DNA from: JADJOM01 sp963817435
Lineage (GTDB): Bacteria > Gemmatimonadota > Gemmatimonadetes > Gemmatimonadales > GWC2-71-9
Assembly (NCBI GenBank): GCA_963817435.1
Contig: CAWFNY010000001.1
Span: 1,550,001 to 1,614,000, forward strand
Direction: 5' to 3'
DNA length: 64,000 nucleotides
Of this stretch, positions 25,002 to 36,092 are shown in pieces; position 1 is the stretch's first letter, and every line of letters begins with the position of its first letter. The notes under the pieces are model-generated. The model did no database searches. It had not been told where the DNA came from and saw nothing but the letters and a program-made list of their open reading frames with translations. A program made the position numbers and the translations under genes.

Positions 25002-25372
25002 CTACTTGTCGACGACGACACCCTCGATCGTCACCGCACGCGGCACGACGAGTCCGAGCGTGAGACCGGTGATGATGAGGTCGCTGAGCTTGCTGCGAAC
25101 GTGAATCCGCAGATCGGCGACCTGCTTCCCCCCACCAGTTGCGCCGCCAGCGCCTTCTGCAGCGAGGGCTCGGAAAGCTTCGCCAGTCCCCAGAATGCAT
25201 AGACCGCGCGACTCGTCACCTTGAACGGCTGGCCCTCTGCGGGCGCGCCGGCAGCGGAAGCCATCGTGGCGGGGACGCCGAGTCGCGTGGCGTCGAACGT
25301 CATGGAACAGCCGGTGACTGCGAACATGAGACAGAGCGGGATCACCAGACGGCGCGGCGAGAATCGAATCAC
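25002..25372 (-). CDS. Small Bor-like lipoprotein, frame broken in a G-run
   Basis: GTG 25372 gives the lipoprotein signal VIRFSPRRLVIPLCLMFAVT before GC (lipobox VTGC). The mature part, RAVYAFWGLAKLSEPSLQKA, then KQVADLRIHVRSKLSDLIIT and GLTLGLVVPRAVTIEGVVV, follows the pattern of Bor/Iss-type small lipoproteins, but the second half is one frame off. The break lies at six G on the coding strand (25128-25133). One more G would give a single 123-residue protein ending at TAG 25002. It could be a sequencing slip or a real lesion. It is not linked to the barrel gene upstream by overlap. Confidence 0.65.
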
Positions 25373-25434
25373 GGGACCATCCACGCGGGAGGGAAACAGA
25401 TGGGCGGACCGAAGCCCGCCCCCGTTGGAACGCC

Positions 25435-26088
25435 TCAGAGGCCGGGAATCTTCAGCGTGTAGTTGATGCCAGCGCTGAAGACAGAGGGGTGCAGCCCGCT
25501 GCCGGGCGAGTAGCGGTCGTAGGCGACGCCAAAGCCGAGCCCGCCGAGCAGGCTGAAGTCGATACCGCCGCTGATGCCGAACTTGGTCGTGGTCTTGGTC
25601 GTCAGCCCGCTGCCCGACACCCGGGAGACATCGACGCGCGGCGCGATCCATGGCTTGATCGCCAGCGCGGGGTTCGGAATCTTGAGCGCGATGCCGAGTC
25701 CGATCGGCGCATGCAGCAGCTTCACGCCGGTATTCTTCACGTACTCCGCGCCGCCCTGCAGCGTGACCGAGAGCGGGATGAGCGGACCGCCGAAGATCTT
25801 CAGGTTCAGATACCCGCCCAGACCGGTCTGCGAGCCGCCGGGCCCCTTCGGATTGTAGCTGGACACAACGGCGCTGACCCCGAAGGGTCCAAGGCCGAGC
25901 GCAGCACGGCCGCCGAAGGCCGTGCCCTTGCCGTAATCGGCGTTGGGGAAGCCGACCTCGCCACCGATGGAAAGACCGCTGCTGATGCCGCTGTTGTGCA
26001 CTGGAAGGCCGGTCACCTGCGCCGCGCCGCGGGTGGCGAGACCGGCCCCGAGCAGGGACGCGAGAAGCAGGACACGGGTCAGACGCAT
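25435..26088 (-). CDS. Outer-membrane beta-barrel protein of unknown function
   Basis: 217 residues. A perfect AGGAGG ends five bases before ATG 26088, which settles the start over an upstream ATG. MRLTRVLLLASLLGAGLATRG is a signal peptide. The rest alternates polar and hydrophobic residues with many Gly, rising to GINYTLKIPGL at the end, as in eight- to ten-stranded barrels. No specific family is recognised. A promoter is seen at 26126-26155. Confidence 0.7.
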   Translation of the reverse strand: MRLTRVLLLASLLGAGLATRGAAQVTGLPVHNSGISSGLSIGGEVGFPNADYGKGTAFGGRAALGLGPFGVSAVVSSYNPKGPGGSQTGLGGYLNLKIFGGPLIPLSVTLQGGAEYVKNTGVKLLHAPIGLGIALKIPNPALAIKPWIAPRVDVSRVSGSGLTTKTTTKFGISGGIDFSLLGGLGFGVAYDRYSPGSGLHPSVFSAGINYTLKIPGL

Positions 26089-26125
26089 GAATCCTCCTGG
26101 GCGGCGGTTCGGGATAAGGCGCCGC

Positions 26126-26155
26126 AAGCTACTGTCGGGTTTAGGGATAAGTCAA
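26126..26155 (-). promoter_or_regulatory. Promoter of the barrel gene ending at 25435
   Basis: Minus strand TTGACT (26155-26150), an 18-base spacer and TAGCTT (26131-26126). The start point would be near 26119, giving a 30-base leader with AGGAGG. The same -10 sequence and spacing recur at the tRNA-Ala promoter. Confidence 0.5.
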
Positions 26156-26282
26156 TGATTCGAGCCGGTGACAATCACCGATCGACCGTCAGGCGTTCAC
26201 CTGTGAATCGACCCCTCCAGGTGGGGCCCGGAAGGGTCGGAATCCGCATGACGGCTGAAAACGCTGATACGCCGGCGAGCGC

Positions 26283-26891
26283 TTAGTGGTGCCAGGCCAG
26301 CCCGACCCCGACGCCCTCGTAGTCGCCGAGTGCACCGCTGACCCTGGCATCGAAGGTCCGGCTGAGCGCGATATCGACTCCGAGACCGAGGCCGAACAGC
26401 ACGTCGTCCGGGCCATCACCGAAGTTGGGAGTGATGACGGGCTCCACGTAGGGAATGAAACTGACGTTCGACCCTTCCAGCAGCACCTGGCGGCCCAGGC
26501 TCAGGCCGAACGGAATGAAGAAGTGGGAGTTGCCGCTCGAGAACAGCCCGCCGAAGCCGGCCGTGAGCGAGCCGTCCAGCGGAAAGCTCTCCGAATGGCG
26601 GACCAGTGAGGCGCGACCGTCGATGCCGACGCCGAAGGCGTTGTTGGCGCCACCGCTGCCATCCAGATACGCGGCGCGGACACCGAAATCGAACTTGGGG
26701 CGGGCGAGGCGATATTCGCCCTCGAGCGCCAGGCTCACACCGGACCCGGGGTCCGAGATGTAGCCGGCAAGTTCGCTGTGCTGGAAGTTCCGGTACGGAC
26801 CCTTGAAGATCGGCGTGCCGATGGTCTGCGCCATCGCGGAGGTGGTCATGAGGGCCACGAGTGCGACGGTGAGGAGGGAACCACGACGCAT
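26283..26891 (-). CDS. Outer-membrane beta-barrel protein, last gene of the atp operon
   Basis: 202 residues from ATG 26891. MRRGSLLTVALVALMTTSAMAQ is a signal peptide. The remainder looks like a beta-barrel (GVSLALEGEYRLARPKFDFG, VLFGLGLGVDIALSRTFDAR), ending VGVGLAWHH. GGAG of its ribosome site lies within the last codons of atpC, three bases away, so it should be translated from the ATP synthase message. The function is unknown and no link to ATP synthesis is known. Confidence 0.7.
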   Translation of the reverse strand: MRRGSLLTVALVALMTTSAMAQTIGTPIFKGPYRNFQHSELAGYISDPGSGVSLALEGEYRLARPKFDFGVRAAYLDGSGGANNAFGVGIDGRASLVRHSESFPLDGSLTAGFGGLFSSGNSHFFIPFGLSLGRQVLLEGSNVSFIPYVEPVITPNFGDGPDDVLFGLGLGVDIALSRTFDARVSGALGDYEGVGVGLAWHH

Positions 26892-26894
26892 GCT

Positions 26895-27142
26895 TTAGTC
26901 TCCTTTTACGTGTTCCGCGACCACGCGGACCGTGTTGTTGACCGCTTGCAGGAACCCGCCATTCACGGTGAACCTGTGGACGTCGCCCCCGGCACGAACG
27001 ATCAGCGGCCCGTTCCCAAGGAGCGTCATGAACGGCGCATGGCGGGGAAGAATTCCCACCTGCCCGTCGAAGGCCGGCGCGGTGACCGCGTCGGCTTCGC
27101 CGTCGAAGATCGCAGATTCGGGTGAGATCACCGTGACCCGCA

Positions 27143-27143
<1 letters not shown>
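26895..27143 (-). CDS. atpC: F1 ATP synthase epsilon subunit, short form
   Basis: 82 residues from ATG 27143, which overlaps the atpD stop by one base (a GTG at 27146 is an alternative). The N-terminal beta-sandwich is complete (MRVTVISPESAIFDGEADAV, GILPRHAPFMTLLGNGPLIV). The usual C-terminal two-helix domain of about 45 residues is absent. In other bacteria that domain blocks ATP hydrolysis, so this enzyme probably lacks that brake. Short epsilon subunits of this type are known in several phyla. Confidence 0.9.
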
Positions 27144-28579
<1,436 letters not shown>

Positions 28580-28603
28580 GACGCGCGTCTCTCTCCGGAT
28601 ATC

Positions 28604-28627
28604 GTTGGCGCGCACTGCCGTGCGCGC
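28604..28627. repeat. Palindromic element in the atpG-atpD gap
   Basis: GTTGGCGCGCA followed by six bases and TGCGCGC forms a 7-base-pair stem. The same 24-base unit, changed only in the loop, lies at 38190-38213 after tRNA-Ala. Confidence 0.6.
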
Positions 28628-28644
28628 TTACACCTGTCTAGCTG

Positions 28645-29532
28645 TTAGCCTTCCAGTGCCGCCGCGCCGCCCACGATCTCCGCGATTTCCTGCGTGATCG
28701 CCGCCTGCCGCTGACGGTTGTACGTGCGCTTCAGAATCTCGTAGATCTCGCCCGCATTGTCGGTGGCGTTCTTCATCGCCGTCCGCCGCGCGCCGTGTTC
28801 CGCCGCCGCCGTCTCCACCAGCCCGCGATACACCTGGTTGCGGACGTAGAGCGGAAGCAGCTGCTCCAGGATCTGATCCGCGCCTGGCTTGAGAATGTAG
28901 TCGGCCTTCACCCCGCCCTTCTTCGCCGCCGGCGTCTGCACCGGCAGCACGCCGAGGGTCGTCGGGGGAGTGGAGAGCGGGCTATTGAACTTGGCGCAGA
29001 CCACGTCGACGCTCGCAAGCTGCCCCGCGGAATAGTCCGCGATCAGCCCGGCCACCAGTTCGATGGCGTGCTCCGCCGTCGGCTTGTCGCCGATATCGAT
29101 CCGCTGATTCGTGATGGCCCGGCCGATATAGCGGAAGTAACCGATGCCCTTCCTGCCGACGCAATGCAGGTCGACCTGGTAGCCCTGGCCCTCGAGCTGC
29201 TCGATCCGCTTGCGGGCCTCCTTGATCAGGTTCGCGTTGAAGCCACCGCAGAGACCCCGGTTCGACGTCACCAGCAGCACCGCGGCGCGGCGCGGGCCGC
29301 CCTTCGACGGCGGTGCCGGACGCCGCAGCAGCGGGAACCGCTCCGCCAGCTCGGGCGTCACCAGGTCGGCGATCACCTCGGCCAGAGCGCCCGCGTAGGG
29401 CCGGGCAGCCACCACCCGGTCCTGCGCCCGCTTCAGCTTGGACGTGGAGACGAGCTCCATCGTCCGGGTGATCTTCCGGGTGTTCTGGACGGACTTCATC
29501 CGTCCCCGGAGAGCCTTCGACGACTTGGCCAT
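28645..29532 (-). CDS. atpG: F1 ATP synthase gamma subunit
   Basis: 295 residues from ATG 29532. The central rotor shaft of F1. The N-terminal helix (LRGRMKSVQNTRKITRTMEL), the VLLVTSNRGLCGGFNANLI core and the C-terminal RTAMKNATDNAGEIYEILKR and NRQRQAAITQEIAEIVGGAA are the recognised gamma signatures. ATG follows the atpA stop with no gap. Confidence 0.97.
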   Translation of the reverse strand: MAKSSKALRGRMKSVQNTRKITRTMELVSTSKLKRAQDRVVAARPYAGALAEVIADLVTPELAERFPLLRRPAPPSKGGPRRAAVLLVTSNRGLCGGFNANLIKEARKRIEQLEGQGYQVDLHCVGRKGIGYFRYIGRAITNQRIDIGDKPTAEHAIELVAGLIADYSAGQLASVDVVCAKFNSPLSTPPTTLGVLPVQTPAAKKGGVKADYILKPGADQILEQLLPLYVRNQVYRGLVETAAAEHGARRTAMKNATDNAGEIYEILKRTYNRQRQAAITQEIAEIVGGAAALEG

Positions 29533-31110
<1,578 letters not shown>

Positions 31111-31148
31111 AGGTCTCGCAATTGGTGGGTGGCAGGGTTCGGGTATAG

Positions 31149-31168
31149 CTTGTGAAAACTATCACAAG
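31149..31168. promoter_or_regulatory. Perfect CRP-type dyad upstream of atpA
   Basis: CTTGTGA, six bases, TCACAAG: both half-sites match the TGTGA-N6-TCACA consensus of CRP-family regulators. A possible -10 for atpA, TATACC, lies at 31147-31142 on the minus strand, so the dyad would overlap the -35 region. Confidence 0.55.
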
Positions 31169-31311
31169 GACCACCGAAAGGCAACGGTTTCCGACGCCCT
31201 ATATTCCGGTCCACGGGGCGCTCCTGGCGCCGAGCTTCTATAGGAGAAATCGACATTTCCCGCCCCCTGCTCTCTCGTACTCTGCGGCCCTGGCGCGACC
31301 GGTTCAGCCGG

Positions 31312-33024
31312 GTGGGACAGCGGATCCCGGACCTGATCTCTCATCTCGGTCTCAACGAAGCCGCCCTCCTGCTCATCATAGGCGGTCTGGTCGGCGTGCT
31401 CGCGGGCCTCGCCATTCTCGGCTTCTACCGGATGCTGGGGTTCGCGGCGACACTCTCAGACAGCCTCGCCCACCGGCTGGCGCTGCCCACGTTCTGGGTC
31501 CACCTCGCCGTGCTCCTCACCGGCATCGGCATCGCGCGGGCGCTGGTGCGACTGGGGACCGCCGACTCGCCCGGGGAAAACGTCCCCGCCGTGATGCAGG
31601 CCGTCGCCCGGCTCGGCGGACGGCTCTCGATCCGGCCGATCCTGGTCAAGACGCTCGCCGCCGCCATCCTGATCGGGGCCGGGGGCTCAGTCGGGGCGGA
31701 GGGCCCGGTCGCCGTCCTCGGTGCCGGAACCGCGAGCGGGACCGGCCGCTGGCTGCGCTTCCGGGCCGACCGGCTCCGGCTGCTGGTCGGCTGCGGTGCG
31801 GCTGCGGGCATCGCGGGCGCATTCGGCGCACCGATCGCCGGCCTCTTCTTCGCGGTCGAGAAGATTCTGGGCGGAATGCGCAGCGTCTACGTCGCCCCGC
31901 TGATCGTGGCGAGCGTCTCCGCGGCGGCCGTCACTCGCGCCGGCGTCGGGGCCCACAGTGCCCTGATCCACCTCGCCCACGGCGCGCCTGGCTGGGAAAC
32001 CCGTGACCTGCTGTTCAGCGCCGGGCTCGGGATTCTCGGGGGCGTCATCGCCGTGGGCTACTCGAGGGGGATCTGGCTGGGCCGCGATCTCCTCGCCAGG
32101 CTGCCGATCACCGGGCGCATCGCGCTGGCTGCCCTGGTGGTCGCCGCGATCTATACCGCCTTTCCGATCGCGCTGCTCGGTGTCGGCACGCTCGACCTGA
32201 CCCAACTGGCCGGAACCGGGGCAGGTCTCCTGCTCCTGCTGGTCGCCGCGAAGATCGTGGCGACCGCTCTGACCGTCGGCGCCGCGGAGGTCGGCGGGCT
32301 CTTCGCGCCGGCCATCATCACCGGGGCGCTGCTCGGCGGAGCGGCCAGTGCCCTGCTTCGAAGCGCGGGACTCACTTCCGGCATGGACGCCAGCGGGTTC
32401 GCGCTCCTCGGCATGACCGCGCTGGTCGCGGGGTCGGCCCACGCGCCGCTGACGGCCATCTTCATCGTGCTCGAGATGTCGGGCGACTGGACCCTGATCC
32501 TTCCCCTCCTCCTCGCCGGATCCGTGAGTTACGTGGTCGCCCGCAGTCTCTACCCGGAATCGGTCTATTCCGAGTGGCTCACCCGCCGGGGCGAACACCT
32601 CGCGCATGGCACCGATGAAAGCGTGCTGGCACGGCTCAGGGTGGCGGATGCGCTCGATCCTGCGCCCGCGACGCTCCCGGCCGATCTCCCGCTGGCCGAG
32701 GCGCTCCGGCAGATCGCGCGGAACCCGCGCAGCGACTATCCGGTGCTGGATGGGGAGCGTCGGCTGGTGGCGGTCCTGACCCTGGAGGACTGGCAGCGGG
32801 CGCTGTTCGAGACGGGCGCGACGGGACCACGCACGGTCCGCGACGTGGCGAGTCCGGTGGTGGACACCGTCGCCGGCGAGGACAGCCTGCTGCTCGCGCT
32901 CCGCCGGATGGGCACCCGCGACGCACCGCTGCTGCCGGTGGTGGCCGCGGAGGACCGGACGCGCCTGTTAGGCGTCATCGGCCGCAAGGAAGTGTTCGAC
33001 GCCTACCACGCGGCGGCGGGATAG
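31312..33024 (+). CDS. ClC-family chloride channel/transporter with C-terminal CBS pair
   Basis: 570 residues from GTG 31312. About ten hydrophobic segments carry the ClC filter motifs: GSVGAEGPVAVLG (the GxEGP gating-Glu motif) and GGLFAPAIITGALLG (GxFxP). AGIAGAFGAPIAGLFFAVE is also typical. Residues 435-565 form two CBS domains (VADALDPAPATLPADLPLAE, VRDVASPVVDTVAGEDSLLL). A strong AGGAG at 31242-31246 is followed at 31255 by ATT, in frame, which would add 19 residues (SRPLLSRTLRPWRDRFSRV), so the true start may be upstream of the GTG. Confidence 0.9.
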   Translation: MGQRIPDLISHLGLNEAALLLIIGGLVGVLAGLAILGFYRMLGFAATLSDSLAHRLALPTFWVHLAVLLTGIGIARALVRLGTADSPGENVPAVMQAVARLGGRLSIRPILVKTLAAAILIGAGGSVGAEGPVAVLGAGTASGTGRWLRFRADRLRLLVGCGAAAGIAGAFGAPIAGLFFAVEKILGGMRSVYVAPLIVASVSAAAVTRAGVGAHSALIHLAHGAPGWETRDLLFSAGLGILGGVIAVGYSRGIWLGRDLLARLPITGRIALAALVVAAIYTAFPIALLGVGTLDLTQLAGTGAGLLLLLVAAKIVATALTVGAAEVGGLFAPAIITGALLGGAASALLRSAGLTSGMDASGFALLGMTALVAGSAHAPLTAIFIVLEMSGDWTLILPLLLAGSVSYVVARSLYPESVYSEWLTRRGEHLAHGTDESVLARLRVADALDPAPATLPADLPLAEALRQIARNPRSDYPVLDGERRLVAVLTLEDWQRALFETGATGPRTVRDVASPVVDTVAGEDSLLLALRRMGTRDAPLLPVVAAEDRTRLLGVIGRKEVFDAYHAAAG

Positions 33025-33030
33025 CCGGGG

Positions 33031-33804
33031 TCAGTCGCGGCTGCGGGTCTTCCCCCGGGCGAAGTTGCCCAGGACGCCGCGGGGCCCGAGCGCGGCCAGC
33101 CCGCGGGTCGGAACGCCCGCGATCCGCCGTGCGGTGGCGCTCAGATGGCTCGCGGTCGCGAAGCGGAGAATGCGGGCCACCGCGGCGACGTCGTAACCTG
33201 GATTGCGAAGCAGCGACGCCGCGCAGGCGATCCGGGTCAGGTCGATCACCCGCTTGAGGTTCGGCGCGCCGCCGGCCCCGAATTCGCGGGAGAGGTGCTC
33301 GCGCGAGCAGCCGAGGGTGCGGGCGATGTCGCCGGTGCGCACCGTCTGGTCCACCCGGTCGAGCAGATAGTGCCACACCTCCCGCTGCAGTGGTTCCGTC
33401 AGGCGCAGCATGCGGAGCGCATCGGCCAGCGCCCCGCGCCGGTGCGCCGCGGCCGAGTGGCGCACCACGAGGTCCCCGGCCACCGCGTTATCCACGCCAT
33501 CCACCAGCACCAGCGCCACCTCGCTCGCCTGACAGGCGAGCAGCAGCGGCCCGTCGTCCGGGCGGAACGGCGCAAACGCGATCCAGGGCACCTGGGGGAA
33601 TGCATGACGCAGCCCCGCGATCTCGGCGAGCGGTGTGCGGGTTGGGGCGAAGACCACCGCATCGACCAGCCGCGACGTCAGCGTGGTGGCGAGCTGGGGC
33701 GCGGAGCGGCAGCCGATCACGGCCCACGACCCGCCGGCCGGCAGCGTGCGCCGCAGCGCCAGCGACGCTTCCGCGCCCGGCATCAAGGCGGCCACGGCGG
33801 GCAT
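33031..33804 (-). CDS. AraC-family transcription regulator
   Basis: 257 residues from ATG 33804. The C-terminal third holds the two helix-turn-helix motifs of AraC proteins (VRTGDIARTLGCSREHLSRE and LRNPGYDVAAVARILRFATA with SHLSATARRIAG). The N-terminal part resembles a receiver-like or ligand-binding alpha/beta fold but lacks a clear phospho-acceptor pattern. It starts one base after the nudix stop, so it is the last gene of the mla operon and may control it; there is no direct evidence for that. Confidence 0.75.
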   Translation of the reverse strand: MPAVAALMPGAEASLALRRTLPAGGSWAVIGCRSAPQLATTLTSRLVDAVVFAPTRTPLAEIAGLRHAFPQVPWIAFAPFRPDDGPLLLACQASEVALVLVDGVDNAVAGDLVVRHSAAAHRRGALADALRMLRLTEPLQREVWHYLLDRVDQTVRTGDIARTLGCSREHLSREFGAGGAPNLKRVIDLTRIACAASLLRNPGYDVAAVARILRFATASHLSATARRIAGVPTRGLAALGPRGVLGNFARGKTRSRD

Positions 33805-33805
33805 G

Positions 33806-34330
33806 TCAGGGCTCCGACGCTACCGGCGGCGGGGGGAGCGCGGGCGGGGCGGACACGGGGCGGTGCGGGCGGCCCGCTCCCATCGCGACGAGGGTGCGGG
33901 CCATTTCACCGGCGCGCTTGAGCACGCCCCGCGCGTTGTCGTAGGAGAGCAGGTCGAGCGCCTCCTCCAGCGTCAGCCAGCGATGGTCGGTGATGCCCTC
34001 ATCCAGCTGGGGCACGACCTCCGCCGCCGGGCTCTCGAACAGGAAGAAGTGGCAGAACTTGTGGATGTAGCGGCCCTTGAACCGGAAGTGCCAGTCGATG
34101 ATCCGGATCGGGCCCAGCATCATCAGGTCCGTCAGGCCGGTCTCTTCCATCGATTCGCGGAAGGCGGCCTCGGCCGGTGTCTCCTCCCCTTCCAGGTGTC
34201 CCTTCGGAAAGCCCCAATGCTCGTAGGGATCACGGATCAGCAGAAAGCGGGCGCTGCGGTCCGGCTGTCGTCGGAAGACGATGCCACCCGCGCTGACCTC
34301 CCGCTCCGCCTTGCGCTTCGGCTTGGACAC
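33806..34330 (-). CDS. Nudix hydrolase
   Basis: 174 residues from GTG 34330, which overlaps the mlaD stop by one base (TAGTG). The full nudix box GHLEGEETPAEAAFRESMEE then TGL matches Gx5Ex7REUxEExGU. The sequence before it, GGIVFRRQ and FLLIRDPYEHWGFPKGHLEG, resembles diadenosine-polyphosphate or (p)ppGpp-type Nudix enzymes. A Pro-rich tail follows. It sits inside an envelope-lipid operon; the substrate is unknown. Confidence 0.85.
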   Translation of the reverse strand: MSKPKRKAEREVSAGGIVFRRQPDRSARFLLIRDPYEHWGFPKGHLEGEETPAEAAFRESMEETGLTDLMMLGPIRIIDWHFRFKGRYIHKFCHFFLFESPAAEVVPQLDEGITDHRWLTLEEALDLLSYDNARGVLKRAGEMARTLVAMGAGRPHRPVSAPPALPPPPVASEP

Positions 34331-35334
34331 TAGAACACCGAGAACTTGAAGTACTTCCGCGGATTCGCCTGGATGTCGGCGAGGAGCCGCCGCATCTCCT
34401 GCATGGTCTCGATCGTTTCGTTGTACATCGCCGGGTCCTTCGACAGCAGCCCGATGGTGCCCTGCCCGTTCTGAATCCGCGACAGCGCCGAGTCGGCCGC
34501 GAGCAGCGTGTGCACGAGCGTGGAGTCCTGGCCGTGCAGCGTGGCGAGGAACGCCTTCAGGTCGGCCGAGGCCTCCCGAATGTTGCCGGAGCCGTCGCGC
34601 GCATTGTTGAGAATCTGCTGGAGCTGGCCGTCGGCCGTGGCGGAGTCGACCCGGGCCAGAGTGTTCTCCAGGTGACCGGACGCGCTCAGCACCGCGTCCG
34701 AGGTGCGCTCCACGTTGCCGGTGACCTGATTGAGGCGGCTGGTCTGGCTCTGGGTGAAGCGCTCCAGCTGGCCGGCGATGGTGCCGAAGTCCTTGATGCT
34801 CTGCCGCAATTCGGCGACCGCGCTGGAGTCGAAGGTCTCCTGGACCCGCTGCGCGACCGCCGCGATGTCCGTCGCGATACGTCCCGCCTGCGCGGTCAGC
34901 TGCCCGACGTCGGGCAGCGTGGCGCCGGGCCACCGGTCGCCGCCGGGCCGGGCCGTCTCCGCGAGCATCTGCACGACGTTGGGGTCGTCCTGGGGCTGGT
35001 CCCGCGAGACGATCGTCGCGGCCCACTCGCCGAAGAGGCTCTGCGAGGCGGCGATCACGGCGGGATTGGCGGGGAGATCGACCGCCTGGAACACCCGGAG
35101 GTCGGCCTCGACGAACTGATCGGCGAGCCGGATCGCCTCGACCCGCCCGACCCGGACACCGCGGTAGGTCACCGGTGCACCGGGCGTGAGCCCGCCAACG
35201 GTGCGGAACCGCGCGACATGCACGGCCTCGTGCCGGCCGACGTCCGCCTCGGAGAGCCAGAGCGCGCCGGCCACGATGACCGCGATGCTCACGAGCAGCA
35301 CCAGGCCGACCAGGAACTCGTTCCGCCGCTTCAT
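34330..35334 (-). CDS. mlaD: MlaD/MCE-family lipid transport protein
   Basis: 334 residues from ATG 35334, overlapping mlaF by four bases (ATGA). A single N-terminal anchor (LVGLVLLVSIAVIVAGALWL), one MCE domain (about 40-120, FRTVGGLTPGAPVTYRGVRV) and a long helical C-terminal part (about 150-330) rich in Gln and Ala. MCE proteins form rings that move phospholipids between membranes. The helical extension is longer than in E. coli MlaD and resembles PqiB/LetB or Mce-type spacers. Confidence 0.87.
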   Translation of the reverse strand: MKRRNEFLVGLVLLVSIAVIVAGALWLSEADVGRHEAVHVARFRTVGGLTPGAPVTYRGVRVGRVEAIRLADQFVEADLRVFQAVDLPANPAVIAASQSLFGEWAATIVSRDQPQDDPNVVQMLAETARPGGDRWPGATLPDVGQLTAQAGRIATDIAAVAQRVQETFDSSAVAELRQSIKDFGTIAGQLERFTQSQTSRLNQVTGNVERTSDAVLSASGHLENTLARVDSATADGQLQQILNNARDGSGNIREASADLKAFLATLHGQDSTLVHTLLAADSALSRIQNGQGTIGLLSKDPAMYNETIETMQEMRRLLADIQANPRKYFKFSVF

Positions 35335-36092
35335 CGGCCCGCCTCCTGGACTTCGAGCCGGTCGGGATCGAACGGCCGTCCCTCGATGAAGTTCCGGACC
35401 ACCGGGTCGTCGGTGTGCCGGATCTCCTCGATCGTGCCGACCTGACGGATGCGGCCCTGGTACAGCATCGCGATGCGGTCTCCGACGGTGTAGGCACTGC
35501 GCATGTCGTGGGTGACGACGACGCCGGTCGTGCCGAGTTCCTTGCGGACACGCACCATCAGCTCGTCGATGACCGCGCTGGTCACCGGGTCGAGCCCGGT
35601 GGTCGGCTCGTCGTAGAGAATGTAGCGCGGCCGAAGCGCGATCGCGCGGGCGACGCCGACCCGTTTGCGCATCCCGCCCGAGAGTTCCGCGGGATAGCGG
35701 TCCTCCGCGCCGGCGAGGTCCACCAGGCGCAGGCTCTCGCGGATGCGCTGGTCGATCTCCGCCTCGTCGAGCCCGCGCCGCGCGAGGCCAAGCCGGATGT
35801 TGTCGGCGACCGACATGGAATCGAACAGCGCCGCGAACTGGAAGACGTACCCGATATGGCCGCGCAGCGTGTCGAGGTCCCTCGCCTCGAGCTGGCTCAC
35901 GACCTGGCCATCCACTTCGACGGTGCCGGCATCCGGCACCAGCAGCCCCACGATGTGCTTGAGCGCGACACTCTTGCCGCTGCCGGAGAAGCCGATGATC
36001 ACCGTGGTCTCGCCGTCGGGAATCTCGAGCGACATCCCGGCCAGCACCACCTTGGTGCCGAAGGCCTTCTCCACGCCGCTGAACCGGATCAC
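35331..36092 (-). CDS. mlaF: Mla-type ABC transporter ATPase
   Basis: 253 residues from GTG 36092, overlapping mlaE by four bases. Walker A GFSGSGKSVALKHIVGLL, Q-loop VFQFAALFDSMSVADN, signature ELSGGMRKRVGVARAIALRP, Walker B YILYDEPTTGLDP and the switch His in VVVTHDMRSAYTVGDRIAML. It powers phospholipid transport by MlaE/MlaD across the inner membrane. Usual length for MlaF. No mlaB or mlaC is nearby, as is common outside Proteobacteria. Confidence 0.92.
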   Translation of the reverse strand: MIRFSGVEKAFGTKVVLAGMSLEIPDGETTVIIGFSGSGKSVALKHIVGLLVPDAGTVEVDGQVVSQLEARDLDTLRGHIGYVFQFAALFDSMSVADNIRLGLARRGLDEAEIDQRIRESLRLVDLAGAEDRYPAELSGGMRKRVGVARAIALRPRYILYDEPTTGLDPVTSAVIDELMVRVRKELGTTGVVVTHDMRSAYTVGDRIAMLYQGRIRQVGTIEEIRHTDDPVVRNFIEGRPFDPDRLEVQEAGR

